From Trachythela sp. YZ-2020 (Eukaryota > Cnidaria > Anthozoa > Malacalcyonacea > Clavulariidae), in contig JADLSH010000373.1 of assembly GCA_016169945.1 (NCBI GenBank), positions 558,001 to 622,000 of the forward strand: DNA of 64,000 nucleotides, in the 5' to 3' direction. The position numbers were made by a program, and so were the translations under genes. Below, piece by piece: positions 52,850-64,000 of this stretch (positions are counted from its first letter, which is position 1; every line of letters begins with the position of its first letter). The notes below the pieces were generated by a model. The model had not been told where the DNA came from, ran no database searches, and saw nothing but the letters and a program-made list of their open reading frames with translations.

Positions 52850-54045
52850 ACTTGTCTGTAGTCGTCTGTTACGCGTATAGTCGTCTGTTACTCGTCTGTA
52901 GTCGTCTGTTACTTGTATGTAGTCGTCTGTTACGCGTCCGTAGTCGTCTGTTACTTGTCTGTTACGCGTCTGTAGTCGTCTGTTACTCGTCTGTATTTGT
53001 CTGTAGCATAGGCGTACGGGTCGTGGGGGCAGGGGGGAAGGGGGCACCTGCCCCCAAATATTTGGAGATTCGAGTCATTCGGGAAAATGGTTCACGAATA
53101 TTAGGGCAAAATAGAGTTATGTAGTCTGAACTTAAACAAAAAGAGAATTTTATCAGTAATTTAAAGTACGGTATATTTATCTGGTTTGCGTGTTGTTGGA
53201 AAACACTAGTATAATTTGTACAATTTTCTGTAATTCAGTCACATGCATGCCTTTGCCTGACCGAAGAAGAATTGGCTCTAGATCTAACGAGAACGGCTAT
53301 AACTAGAACGGCTATTAATATAATGAGAACGCTGCATGAAAACCTATCTTCGCACAACAATAGACCAAGAACGCTTGAATTCTATCGTTCTCACTAACAT
53401 TGACAAACGAGGCCGTAGCCAACGGTGAAAATGTGAGTGACATATGTCGCACCAATTATTTCACCGAAAATAATTTCTTCAAGAATTAGACTGAATTTTC
53501 TTCAAGAATTAGACTGAATGATTATTTAGTAACTGATAATCTGAACTATTATTATTATTATTGAACCATGGCAATGAGTGTACGTGATTTTGAATGTATA
53601 TTATATGGGTATTAGAGTGGTCTCATGTAGTGGGGCGCATGCCCCCGGATCCCCCTACAAATTCTCGGCTATTTGGCCTCAAACAAATTAGTCGCGCAAA
53701 TGTTAACATCGTTGCTACGGCCTTGGCGAGCACATGCCAACAAAACTGTTAAGAACGATATGATTAACCTGAAAGTAATTGACACTTTTGGTCAACGACA
53801 TGGACGATATAGGTATTTTTTCTGAGTTATGTAACCTCCTACTCATAGACAGTGCAATTATTTTGTAAACGTTCATTTTGAGCTCACAGTGAAAATTCAG
53901 AAAATTCAGCATATTGATTTGTAAAATGCAATGGTTATTATTATTATCCAAATTTGAGCATTTTAAAGTTGCGCCCGTACGCCTATGGTGTGTAGTCCTC
54001 TGTACACGTCTGTTACTCGTCTGTCAGTCGAGTGTAGTTTTAGAC
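52850..54045. repeat. 21-bp minisatellite interrupted by a transposon
   Basis: Units such as TGTAGTCGTCTGTTACTCGTC, with shorter variants, at 52850-53006 and again at 53990-54045. The two parts were one array before the 981-bp element at 53007 entered. Confidence 0.75.
53007..53987. mobile_element. hAT-like non-autonomous element
   Basis: TIR CATAGGCGTACGGG and inverse CCCGTACGCCTATG. It is flanked by GTCTGTAG (52999-53006) and GTGTGTAG (53988-53995), an 8-bp duplication with one difference. CA start and 8-bp target duplication fit hAT. No transposase. Confidence 0.6.
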
Positions 54046-54317
54046 TAGATCGTGTCGATATTCCTTCACCGTTTTGAGAAATGTTTCATTCGCATAAATA
54101 TCTCTCTGTTGACAATTTCCAGCAGTCATTTGTTACAGTATTTCAGAACACTTCAGAACAGAACATTAACACAAACAACGATACTTCATCACGAAAGAAA
54201 CTGCTCAAAAAATCACATTACATACTTTATTTCGACTTTTAAAAAATCGTTTAACACTATGTGTGACAACCTGATTTCCTGGATGTAGCTATTAAGAATG
54301 AAGCTTAATAAGTTATT

Positions 54318-54346
54318 ACATACATACATACATACAAACTTTATTT
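54318..54346. repeat. TACA microsatellite, possible LINE/SINE tail
   Basis: ACATACATACATACATACAA followed by ACTTTATTTTGGCACGCTGA. On the minus strand this reads as an element 3' end with a (TATG)n tail. Confidence 0.5.
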
Positions 54347-54809
54347 TGGCACGCTGACCTCAACAACTAAAAAAGCTGGTTTCCATAAGGGGCGTGGTCC
54401 CCCCCCCCCGTGTATCGTCCCGCGCGCTCTTCACGCAACCGTGAAGGGGTTAAATACTCTGTGTGTACATGACAGAGTATTTTAAAAGTGAAGCAATCGG
54501 GACTCCCCACTGAGGTTGTGAGCCTTCTAAGCTTTCAAATTATATATTTTTTTACTCTGAACCCCCGCCGCGGTAGTATATGAGATACAATGTTTTCGCC
54601 CACTTCCTTTAAAGGAATTTTGAAAAGAGTGTCGTCAAGCACATCCAACATAAACATCCTGTTTCCTGCTTTCTACTTTTCTACACGAATATAGAATACT
54701 TAGGAGAACATTTTTAAGTCGAATGTAGTTTATGAAGTGACTTGTCCCGGCTGTTCTGAAACTTACATCGAGAAATTAATTGCTAAAGTGACGGTTATTT
54801 ATCAGGAAT

Positions 54810-57424
54810 ATGATTTTAGAAGAACTATTTGGTAGTTTTGTGGCCCTAGTTTCGAGTTTGATCATTCATACACCGCCGATGTCAAGAGAAAGTTTAGAAA
54901 AGGAATACACCTTGATATTTGAAGAAAATCCTGAGCAAAACGAGGTATACGATGACTTAATACACCGTGAGTACGAGCAACAGGCACAGCCAGAGTTACC
55001 ATATTATGAAGAAGATATATCTGTTTTGGTGCAAGCGGACAAACAACCCATGCGAAATTTATGCCAATCATTTGTTCGAAGTTTTAAAGCAAATATCGGA
55101 TTAGTTATTGCCGTTGTTCTCATATTAGGCTTGTTGACCATTGGGATTGTCTATGTGGATTTGAATACAACCAACGCGTGTATAGCATGGATGCATAATA
55201 ATTTCACTGTTTCATCGAACGTACGAATCACACGTATTGTGGGAGAGTCTGTAATATTACTGCCGCTGTTTGCATGGTTTCCGGGCTGTGTTGTTATGTT
55301 GTGGGGTTTCAAAAAGTTCAAAAAGGATTATCTATTGTGTTTATCTTTCTGCCAGGTTGTGACACTATCCATAAATTGTGCTTTTAAAATTGTTGTATTT
55401 GACAAGATAACAACTGGTCATTCTGAATACAGGTAAGAATGTTGTAAGGCTACTTTCGGAGGCCAGCTCTTTCTATCTGGTATATATTTCTGTTTTGAGG
55501 GTAGTTATGATTCGCCCATGTATAAGCACAACCACAGTCATAGAAGTGCTTCCTAATCCCAAACGGCAGAGGTCTAGCAGAATAAGCTCGGCAAATTATA
55601 CGTATGAGGAGAAGTCTGATATGGTAATGACAGTTTCAACATTATTTCAACAAAGAGAATTATACCTATTTAATTACCAGATTTATTGAGGCATAGATAC
55701 ACCGACTATGCTTCTAAATGACAATAAAATCACCGAATGACGGTTCTACTAAATGACCGTTGGGGTAACTTTTCTTTTCACTAAATTTACCCCTCACTAA
55801 AAGAGTAATAGACCGAACAATTCGCGGAATGGCATGCTGACTAAAAGACCAACTGAACGCACAATTGGCTCATGAACGTCATGAACGCAACTAACCTCCA
55901 ACCTCCCGACGATTTCGATCAATCAAGACTCACAGTACATTACATTATTGCTGTACACACCAATTCCCTACCAATTGCCATTTTCATACTATAGAAACAC
56001 TATGGATATTCTTAGAACCACTGAGTATTTTAATAAAATACAAAACAAGGGTAACTCCAAAAATTGATAACATTTTAATAATCATAATAATTACTCTATT
56101 ACTGTATCAGATGCCTTTACCCATAAATTGTAGTGCACCAACCGAAAAGAAAAAAGTTTTTCTATTTCCCAACTGGACGTAAAGCCGAACAATTAATCGA
56201 TTGGTTGACAGAGCAATTATACGGACCGACCAACCTCTTGACTGACCTTTTAACTGACTGACTGACTGGCCGATCGACCGACCGACTGACTGCCTGACTG
56301 ATCGACTGACTGACTATCTGACTGTTCGATCGACCGACTATCTGGTAGACGGATTGACCGACCGACTAACCAACAACATACGTAAAGACCAATTGAGCGA
56401 TCGAATAACAGATTTAAATCAACAGATCGACCAATTAAAGCACATCAACACAGAATGATCAATTTTTGTCTTTTTCTTTAGATTACCTGGCAACGTTGTA
56501 TTTTTTCTTTCCCTTGTGTGTTGTGCTTGCCTAGTCGCTCATAAATTCAAACAAGTCAACCCAGCAACATCCTACAGTGTGGTCCGTACTTTTGTCATCC
56601 TTTCGTTCCCTTTCCTGGGTTCCTGTATACTTGCTTATTTCAACATCTATATTTTGATTGAATATTTTACACAAACTGAAGACAGGATTAAAAAAGCTAT
56701 AATCGCCGCACTCACGCCAGGAATGGTTATTCCTATAACTGCGATTACAAAATACCTTGTTCTCAGAAAGAGTTTCGAGATTATTAACCCAGATCGTGGT
56801 TTTGTTTTGTGTTATTTCCTACGCGGCGGTTCCATTGTAGTTTACCGAACTATGCAGGCGGGTTTTCAAAATATCTGGCTTTTCATTGGTTTATCATTGT
56901 TACACGGATTCTCGAATGTCCTGAGTAAGGCAACTCTTAAATTTCGTATAAAAATTTGGACATTTTTAGTTAAATGTTACAATAGAACATGCTGTGGGTC
57001 AAGATTAGAAGTGCGACCATTAAACTCACCGCGTATTCGTCGACTCAACGCAGATCTTGAAATTCAAAATATCTTATTCGAGTACACGGCGGTCATCTTA
57101 AGTCAGGCGTATCTAGCCTGTTATCTTGTTATGAGCTTCGTTGTCCCACCCTGGCAAGTTATAAAAGATTCTTTAATCAGGATAGCCATAAGTTTGGCCA
57201 TAGATTTTGTATTCAACATCATTTCAGTGTTCATTCAAATTCACTTTTATGATATTCCCATGCAAAAGGTCTGGGCGAAATATTGGCGGCGTCACGTGAC
57301 TGCTAATGCCTTTATAATTATTATTATCGTATCGTATTTTGGTGGATCACTGGTCAGTGTGTTCTCGGGCAGCAACTATATGTTGACAGAACACAAACTG
57401 AGAAATTGTATATCAATATTTTAG
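54810..57424 (+). CDS. Multi-pass membrane protein of unknown family (two exons)
   Basis: Exons 54810-55432 (donor AG|GTAAGA) and 56482-57424 (acceptor TTCTTTAG|) join in phase 2 to give ~520 residues and end in TAG. The N-terminal ~90 residues are acidic and Tyr-rich (YDDLIHREYEQQ, LPYYEEDIS) and probably cytosolic. After that I count about 11 hydrophobic segments, e.g. IGLVIAVVLILGLLTIGIVY (residues ~95-115), FVILSFPFLGSCILAYFNIY, and FIIIIIVSYFGGSLVSVF near the C-terminus. A basic loop with two cysteines (CYNRTCCGSRLEVRPL) lies between membrane segments. A second possible start is at 54879 (MSRESLEKEY). I do not recognise the family. A transporter or channel-like role would be a guess. Same orientation as the RNF213-like gene, 5 kb downstream. 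Confidence 0.75.
56215..56380. repeat. GACT/GACC tetranucleotide-rich tract in intron
   Basis: Runs such as CTGACTGACTGACTGGCCGA and GATCGACCGACCGACTGACT. Similar looser blocks start already near 55700. Lies in the intron of the membrane protein gene. Confidence 0.8.
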
Positions 57425-57704
57425 GCCAAACTTGTGTAAAATTGTACCAAATATGCACCGAGTATGCATGTTATTAACGATTTAGAGTTATGGTTCAGGA
57501 GCTGGTTGTATTCGAAAGTAGTTACAGTTAGATATTGTTAGTTTAAAAGTTAACCAATCAGAATAGCGTATATTGGAATTTACGTCCATTTAAGTACGAA
57601 ATCAAAAGTTAAAAAGTAGTTAAGAGTTTTAAAGACCTAGAAGGACATTATTGCGAAAATCCTTGCCCATATGCATTTTAGAAAATTTTGTAAATTGAGT
57701 TTGC

Positions 57705-59784
57705 TTAAGGTGGCTCCCTACAGTTAATATTAAAACAAGGGGTGAAAATGTGCTTTCCCTATTGCAACACATATCTTCATGTTTGTGAAATATATAGTTG
57801 CTTTTTGGGTAATAACTATTAATATAACTGTTATGTGTCCAACCTATGGGTTCTAAATATACCACAGTCGCATTGCTATGGCACCAACAGCGTATGAACT
57901 ATAGTAGTCATATCCTATAAATGGGACAAAAAATTAAATTACTTGAACTTCCTTCGGTGAATTTCTTAAAAAATTGCAAGTAAATTTGGAATACTGAGCG
58001 GAACATAAAATCAAAAAATTAAGGTAGGTTGTAGGATAAGTTTTTTAGATATTTGCAAATTTTTGTGCTAAGAAAACTTATCTGTAAATTTCCCCAAAAT
58101 TTGGATATATAGGCGACTTGTAAGTTCACGACACGAAAATTTAAAAAAATTCACCGAAGGAAATTAAAACTAAAGCCATTAAGCCACGCACAAAACTTAC
58201 GCGGCCAAACAGAATTTCATTTCGACAAGATCGGCATCTGCGCATGTCCGTGTCTTTCGCATGATGGTCTCGTAAATTTTGGTAAATTTTGACAAAGTTT
58301 TGGTAAAATACAATTTTGGTAGAAAATAGAGAAATTTAGTACTTTTTTGGTAAAATCTAGTTTGCTTTTAATAGTTTGCTGTCATTTCACTGATACCTCG
58401 TAATTTAAAGTTAACCCGAATGTCTAGCCTGAAATCCCAAACTCCAGGCATGCACCTAAAATAGGTAATTTGTGGGTATTTCGGGTTAATTATGGTCACG
58501 TATATCGCTTTGGCAGGAAATTAGTATATTCAGTTTTTTTGACATGTTCATATTCAGTGATCGCATTCTTTATGCTAAAAGCATTTGTTACGACAATGAC
58601 TGAATCTGACAGTACTATCGGACAGTAATATCGCTCTGAGTGGGAGTTGAAGCCAGAATTTTCGAAATGGATAAGCGAAAGTGATTCAACGGAAAATTTT
58701 GCGTTTTACAAAGTATGTCGATGTCAAATTCAAGCTCGTTTGGTTACAATTCGCCTACATGGAAAAAGTGCGAAACACTTACTTCATTAATGAGCAGTAT
58801 GTCGGGTAGCTCGAAGGTACATAATTAACATAAATAAAACTATTGTCGAAATTCAAAATATATCATTGCTCATCAGGAGTTTTCATATCAGTTTTTTAAT
58901 CTTGTACCATCCTTGCATTCTTCACAATACTATTAACAAGATCTTTTTGGACGCCACGAAAAGAGTTTGACAGTGTGCTTAAATTATTCTTTGATGGTTT
59001 GATGCACATTTTGTTACCAAAAAGGGTAAAAAATGTGCTTAACACGTGTTTGGTAAAAAATAATCCAATTTGAGCATGTCATTTGGTAAATACCGCTGAC
59101 AAAATCTGGTCACACTGACTGATCGCTCTCTGTAAAACAGGCTGTTTTTTTCCGAAATGGTGTACAATTAGGAGCAAAATTATCTTCGTTTTCGTTAATA
59201 CCCTTGGCTTTTGGACCCAAGATTGTTTGTTGGTGGTCTTTTTCTGGTCTGGTTTGTCGGTGGTTTACGCATTGAATTAATCCAACGTCTCTTAAATTTG
59301 TTTTTATTGTTGAAATCGGTATGAAAACTTTTTCAAAACATTCAAACAATTCCAAATTTTCGTAAGACAACTCTTGTAACTGTCTGTACGTCGTAACTGT
59401 CTGTACTGTAGTTGTATGCGGTAGTTTTTAAACTTTTGATTGCTTTAAATAATTATATTACTCTGACAGTTCTAGACTGCCTTGAGCATAGTATAAAGTA
59501 TCATTTTAGAATGAATTTTTAGTCGGATAGTATAGATAATATTGAACGTAAATATGTAAAAAACATACTAAAAGAAAGCTTAGAAACTGGTTAACAACAT
59601 ACGTACTGTTTGAATTTCAAAGATTTACAATTATAATGAAAAGGTTGTGGTTTCTTCGCAGAAAACTCTCGAATATAACTTCCAGCGGCTTGTTTCAACA
59701 TTTTACCTGGTCACGAAGATTCCACGCGTGAGACATGAGGATGACATCTGATCTATATATAGATCGTGTAGGGAGGCACCTTAA
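57705..59784. mobile_element. 2.1 kb TTAA-flanked element, family A ends
   Basis: TTAAGGTGGCTCCCTACAG at 57705 and inverse GTAGGGAGGCACCTTAA ending 59784. Long enough for a transposase but only a short minus-strand frame (59110-59370, starting MSYENLELFECFEKVFIPIS) is seen. I cannot identify it. Non-autonomous or decayed. Confidence 0.65.
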
Positions 59785-60194
59785 GGGGGTCCTTTATTAC
59801 TATTCTTTATTACTATCTTTTATTACTGTTGAATCTCTACTGCTAATATGTTGTTAGGCTCAACACTCTATTTACTAGCAAATAACATTGTCTAGGGGTT
59901 GAACTAAAACAATCAACATTGAAGCATTATCACCAGTTTTACAGGTCAAAAACTGGAAAGGCATTTGACGACTCGCATGGAAACTGTCGCCACTTAAAAA
60001 CTATTCAACATAACTCAATTATTTTAGTTCACGACCTAGAGCTTGATGTGATGAGTCTATGCTGAAAATTTCATCAAGATAGCTTCAATACCTCTTCAGA
60101 TATCCTGCGCGCAATAATGGAATCGCAAATTTTTGCTTATTCGAGAAAAATGCATTTAAAGTTCAATGTTCGGTTTATGAACATGATGGTCACA

Positions 60195-60999
60195 TTAAGG
60201 TGGTCTTATACATTGAAAACTATTTTTCCTAATTTAATACTTTTTCCTCATTTTTACTCTAATATTATAGAACATGAGTGGCTGACACAAAATCACCCAC
60301 TGTTAGTACAATTTGTGGATTAGTGTTACAATTTTTAGTGATAGATAGTTCATTATAGTTTATATATTCAGTATATAAATGTGCCCATATAGATATTTGG
60401 AAATTCTGTAAAAGTTATATTTGTATATGCCAGTTTAAATAAACAACATATTTGCAAGTGTATGCGCCTTATATTGGAAAACCTTTTATTTACTTACATT
60501 ATACGCACAAATGAAAAATTCGACATGGAGCTCCCCTATATTTTAATATGCAAATGAAAAATTCGACATGAAGCCCCCCTATATTTTCAAATGCTAACAA
60601 AATATACGTTGACTAATTCGGGGTCGAAATCACATAGCCAAACACATCCTAAACGGGAGAGGTAGGCATATATATCATGAAAATGCCATGCTAGATTTTT
60701 TCAAAAATCTTTAACACGCACTATATAGCTACGGAGGGGTAGGTGGGTACTCATTTGGAGAAAAAAACTTTTTCGTAAATGCTCCAATGCTCGCGATTTT
60801 CCAGTAACATATCGTTGCTATGGTGGTTGCTACGGGACAAAATTTCAAACAAGCTGCTATTTTCCCCTATTTATCCATTTTACGCCAAACAAATAGAAAA
60901 ATTAACACAAGAAAACGAAAAAGGGACCATTAATGATGCATAATATGGCTAATTTCAAACTAGGATTTTCTTTTAAAATTTGGTATTGGACCACCTTAA
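60195..60999. mobile_element. 0.8 kb TTAA-flanked element with GGTGGTC ends
   Basis: TTAAGGTGGTCTTATAC at the left and inverse TTGGACCACCTTAA at the right. Short TIRs related to family A only in the first seven bases. No coding. Confidence 0.55.
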
Positions 61000-61566
61000 G
61001 CCGAGATAAAACGAAAATGTTTACATATACTGAATGAACCTTCACCTTACCACATCTGTCTCAAAAATAGGAGGTGATATGCGTAGCTAATAATCATACT
61101 AAAATATATAAGCGCAAGAACATCATAGTACCCAGCGAATTTCGTTTTCCAACACGGCTGGCAGCTGCAAAATATTTTCAAGCAGATGTTAATATTCAGA
61201 ATGGCGATCGGACGGTGAGAGGTTGACAAGAAAACAGGAAGGACAATATTTTTCCTTGGGGTAAAATGCCATCTTGTGATCTTGTTATTTAATCTTTATT
61301 TATTATTCTTTGTCCAAAATCGCTGTAATTATAATAATAATATTAATAATGAAAACTTAGTTTTATTTGCTAAAATATATATACATATACATAAAAATAT
61401 GAGCAACCAGTACTCACTATACTTTTACATAATATGAATATGAATGAATAGAATACATAGAACCATTTTCGGAAGAGGAATGTCATATCCCAAATAGATA
61501 CATCAAATATGTATGTGACAGCAGTTAGTTGATTTCCACGATATCTCTCGTAAGGTAAAAAAAAAC
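61000..61566. other. Intergenic DNA without recognisable feature
   Basis: AT-rich with ATATACATATACATA simple runs. No coding. Confidence 0.4.
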
Positions 61567-61905
61567 GGGGCTTCGGTGGCGCAGTCGTCAGGACAAGCGC
61601 CTTTCACCTCTGAGTCTTGAGTTCGATTCCCGCTGAGGACTATACTCATCACACTCATGTGAAAAGAGTAAGTCAACGCTCTGCCGAAAGTCGTGGGTTT
61701 TCTCCGGGCACTCCGGTTTCCTCCCACAGGGAAAGTTGACTGGGTGGGTTAGGATATACAGATTAGGAAAGTAGTATTACAATTGTTGTAAAAATAGATA
61801 ATGTAGGCTACGTACATAATATAGGTAAGCGAGATACTTGATGTAATCGGTCACTGAAAAGCCCAACGGGGAGTGACCTGAATAATGTATGAATATGAAT
61901 ATGAA
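61567..61905 (+). mobile_element. tRNA-derived SINE
   Basis: tRNA-like head at 61570-61640 with A box GGTGGCGCAGTCG and B box GAGTTCGATTCCC; the TTTCACCTC loop resembles tRNA-Glu. The body has CTCCGGGCACTCCGGTTTCC, like a conserved central domain of several metazoan SINE families. Tail GACCTGAATAATGTATG then GAATATGAATATGAA. A tail-only copy (GTGAGCTGAATAATGTATG) lies at 62459-62484. Confidence 0.7.
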
Positions 61906-62504
61906 CATAGGCATCCTGGTTGCGTTATGATACAAGTTAAATACTTATAGAAAGATATGTTCATTGACAATATTAATTACAACTAAATATTACAATTTAC
62001 CACTGTAAAAGTTCTGGTCTGTTCCACTGCTTGTCCCTCGTACAAAATAGGGAATAAGTTGTCCTTATGCAGCAGGTGATTACTTTCTTTATCACATAGT
62101 TGTTTTGTGATATCTCTAATTCCATGTCCTTATCTAAAAACCCGTAAAAGTCCCTACATTCTGCAAAGGTTTGGGGACTTATAGGCAAGCATTGCACAAA
62201 CTATTCGTTGCCCTTTTCCATAAGACCATGTCTTTTAGGGTCGGTAGGGTGTTGTTAAGGTACCTCGTAGTAAAGTTGCAAATATTTCTCGGCAAAATGG
62301 CTGATTGAATTAATAATAATAATAATAAATTTCCTATCGAAACATAACTAAACTAGTGATATAGTTTTAACATGATATGTGTTCTGATTTTTTTCATCCA
62401 ACGCCAATACTATAGCACTAGTCGCACTATACAATTATACAATCCCCAATATATGGGGAGTGAGCTGAATAATGTATGTATGTAATATATTTGACGAGAT
62501 TGAG

Positions 62505-62730
62505 CAAAATATCGTGATTTGTCAGTGGCGAGCAGATCAATACACTCTTTCGATAATTACGTCACATCCGCCTATTTGGCCTGGGATCCTCGCTTTCGTG
62601 CATTAAGACGAAACGTGATTGGCCCACTCTTCGTGGGAGTGAGGCTCCCAGGCCAAATGACGTAATTATCGAAAGAGTCTATTATTTGCCGCGATACTGA
62701 CCCAAATCACGATATTTTGCAATAATCGAG
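62505..62730. mobile_element. Palindromic MITE
   Basis: GCAAAATATCGTGATTTGTC ... TCTTTCGATAATTACGTCA on the left and the exact inverse blocks TGACGTAATTATCGAAAGA ... AAATCACGATATTTTGC on the right. Centre near 62610. Confidence 0.75.
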
Positions 62731-63149
62731 TTCAATAATAATTGTTTTATCATTCACTTCATGAAAGATACTAATTGTAAGAAAAAATTCAACAAGTAAA
62801 AAGTTCATATAAAGCTTAATATTGTTTAATTGAAGCAAACACAAAATTTAAATTTTTATTTCCAAAAGTTCAGCAAAATATGCAAGCCGTCGTTTCAATG
62901 TTTACAAAAGCGAAGCGCATGAGCAGATACAATACAATAAATTTATTGGTCGTCCCATAAGGGCTTTTCAGAACCAATTTACAAGGTGAATGCATAAAAA
63001 CTTGAATAAAAACCCTAAATTTACAAATATTATATATATAAAATGTTCAAAATAGGAGGGGTAATATTGACCTCTATGATATAAGACAGATCACACTATG
63101 GCGTTCCAGTTCATAGTAAGTATACTTTTGAGTTCGTGTTTAAAACGCT

Positions 63150-63280
63150 TGATGGAGTTTAAGGTGCGGAGGCCGGTAAAAGAAGCTTCAGCTACCGTGG
63201 AGCTATTATATGGAACGATCTTCCAGATGAAATGCGAAGTCTATAGTCAAATCTGCAGACATGCATGTTTCGCCGTTCAA
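63150..63280 (+). pseudogene. LINE open-reading-frame C-terminal fragment
   Basis: In the frame of AGA at 63180 the sequence reads RSFSYRGAIIWNDLPDEMRS and then a stop. This 'F-x-Y-R-G-A-x-x-W-N-x-L-P-x-x-x-R' pattern is the usual C-terminus of L2/CR1-type reverse transcriptase proteins. It is followed by a (TA)n run. Confidence 0.7.
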
Positions 63281-63307
63281 CGGCTCGTCAGTGCAGCTTG
63301 TAGCAAT

Positions 63308-63332
63308 ATATATATATATATATATATATATG
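63308..63332. repeat. (TA)n microsatellite
   Basis: About 12 TA units directly after the LINE fragment. Confidence 0.95.
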
Positions 63333-63399
63333 TTAAGTTATTGTTTCATTCTTTTTTTAACTTGGCTCCTTGGAAGAGCACTTAAGTAACGTCAATCTA

Positions 63400-64000
63400 A
63401 GGATAACATCAAAAAAATTGCAACAGTTTGTTTTATGGTGGTTTTATGTTAGGCTGTGTCTAGTCAACAACATACTAAAAGTTGGACAAAGTTGGAGCAT
63501 GGGAAAGTTTCCAATTTCGAGATTGACTTTTATCCGTTTTTAAGTCATTTTCCATTAAAATCTGAAAACTTCAGAAGCCATAACTCGGTCAATTTTCAGG
63601 ATAAATCAATATAACTTGCATCTTTATCTAGGTTTTCAGGGACAATCTTTCAAATGGAAGGGTTGTAAGTGATGTTGGGCAACCCCTTATACCATATCTA
63701 GGGGTACCCCTACCCCGCCCCCCTTGTTGGCGCCCACCCGGATTGACAAGCAGCCATAACTTCGTACTGCTTCTTCCAAAACAAGTAAATTTGGTGTCAT
63801 TCCATATGTTTTCGAGGTCAATAATTCATTTGGAGCTATTTCCAGTGGTTTTCCATTGCCCACTATATCATTTTGGGGGTTACCCGTGCCCCAAAACACT
63901 TGGTCTGACCACTAACCATAGTCTATGAACAGGCATGACAGGCACAACCTCACACGTCATCGTCATCATCGTCTTCTAATACTGGCTCATTCGTGCTATT
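63400..64000. other. Window end, no recognised gene
   Basis: Contains GTACCCCTACCCCGCCCCCC and CATCGTCATCATCGTC short runs. Open frames on both strands overlap each other and show no family features. Confidence 0.4.

Overview
This is a 64 kb piece of an intron-rich, AT-rich animal genome full of transposons. Exons are separated by GT-AG introns of 0.1 to 11 kb. DNA transposons, MITEs, a Penelope-like element, a LINE, SINE-like units and a Polinton/Maverick remnant are all present. The recognisable accessory proteins (an RNF213-like giant E3 ligase, a zinc-ribbon/HECT-type G2E3-like ligase, an OTU protease) and the repeat mix resemble cnidarian genomes, probably Anthozoa. This assignment is an inference from the families, not proof.

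Positions 1 to 49852 (+ strand) are the 3' part of one gene. It encodes the C-terminal ~1,235 residues of an RNF213/mysterin-like E3 ubiquitin ligase, from the RING finger to the stop codon. I find 25 exons whose splice phases all agree: RING (1264-1443), E3 module, RZ-type zinc finger (15731-16007 plus 26879-26976) and C-terminal domain (27702-49852). I see no premature stop or frameshift in the chain, so the gene looks intact although its introns are packed with mobile DNA. The AAA+ part lies upstream of the window.

The introns hold most of the unusual structure. (a) 8359-11326 is a TIR transposon with a 7-bp target duplication and an unfamiliar Cys/His protein. (b) 13559-14714 is a 5'-truncated LINE with a 15-bp target duplication. 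(c) 16025-26015, between the two halves of the RZ finger, is a Penelope-like element split by an 8.4 kb Helitron-like insertion. That insertion carries an OTU protease relic, the first exons of a G2E3-like ligase, two abutting TTAA MITEs, and a ~3.2 kb foldback structure whose arms are made of 19-bp and 21-bp tandem repeats. (d) 29545-33530 is an inverted duplication of a Polinton packaging-ATPase region. Many smaller palindromic MITEs fill the rest.

Downstream of the RNF213-like gene are repeats: a ~1 kb hAT-like element inside a 21-bp minisatellite, and a GGT-rich tract. A two-exon gene at 54810-57424 (+) encodes an unrecognised ~520-residue multi-pass membrane protein. The last 6.5 kb hold TTAA-flanked elements, a tRNA-derived SINE, a palindromic MITE and the 3' end of a LINE reading frame.
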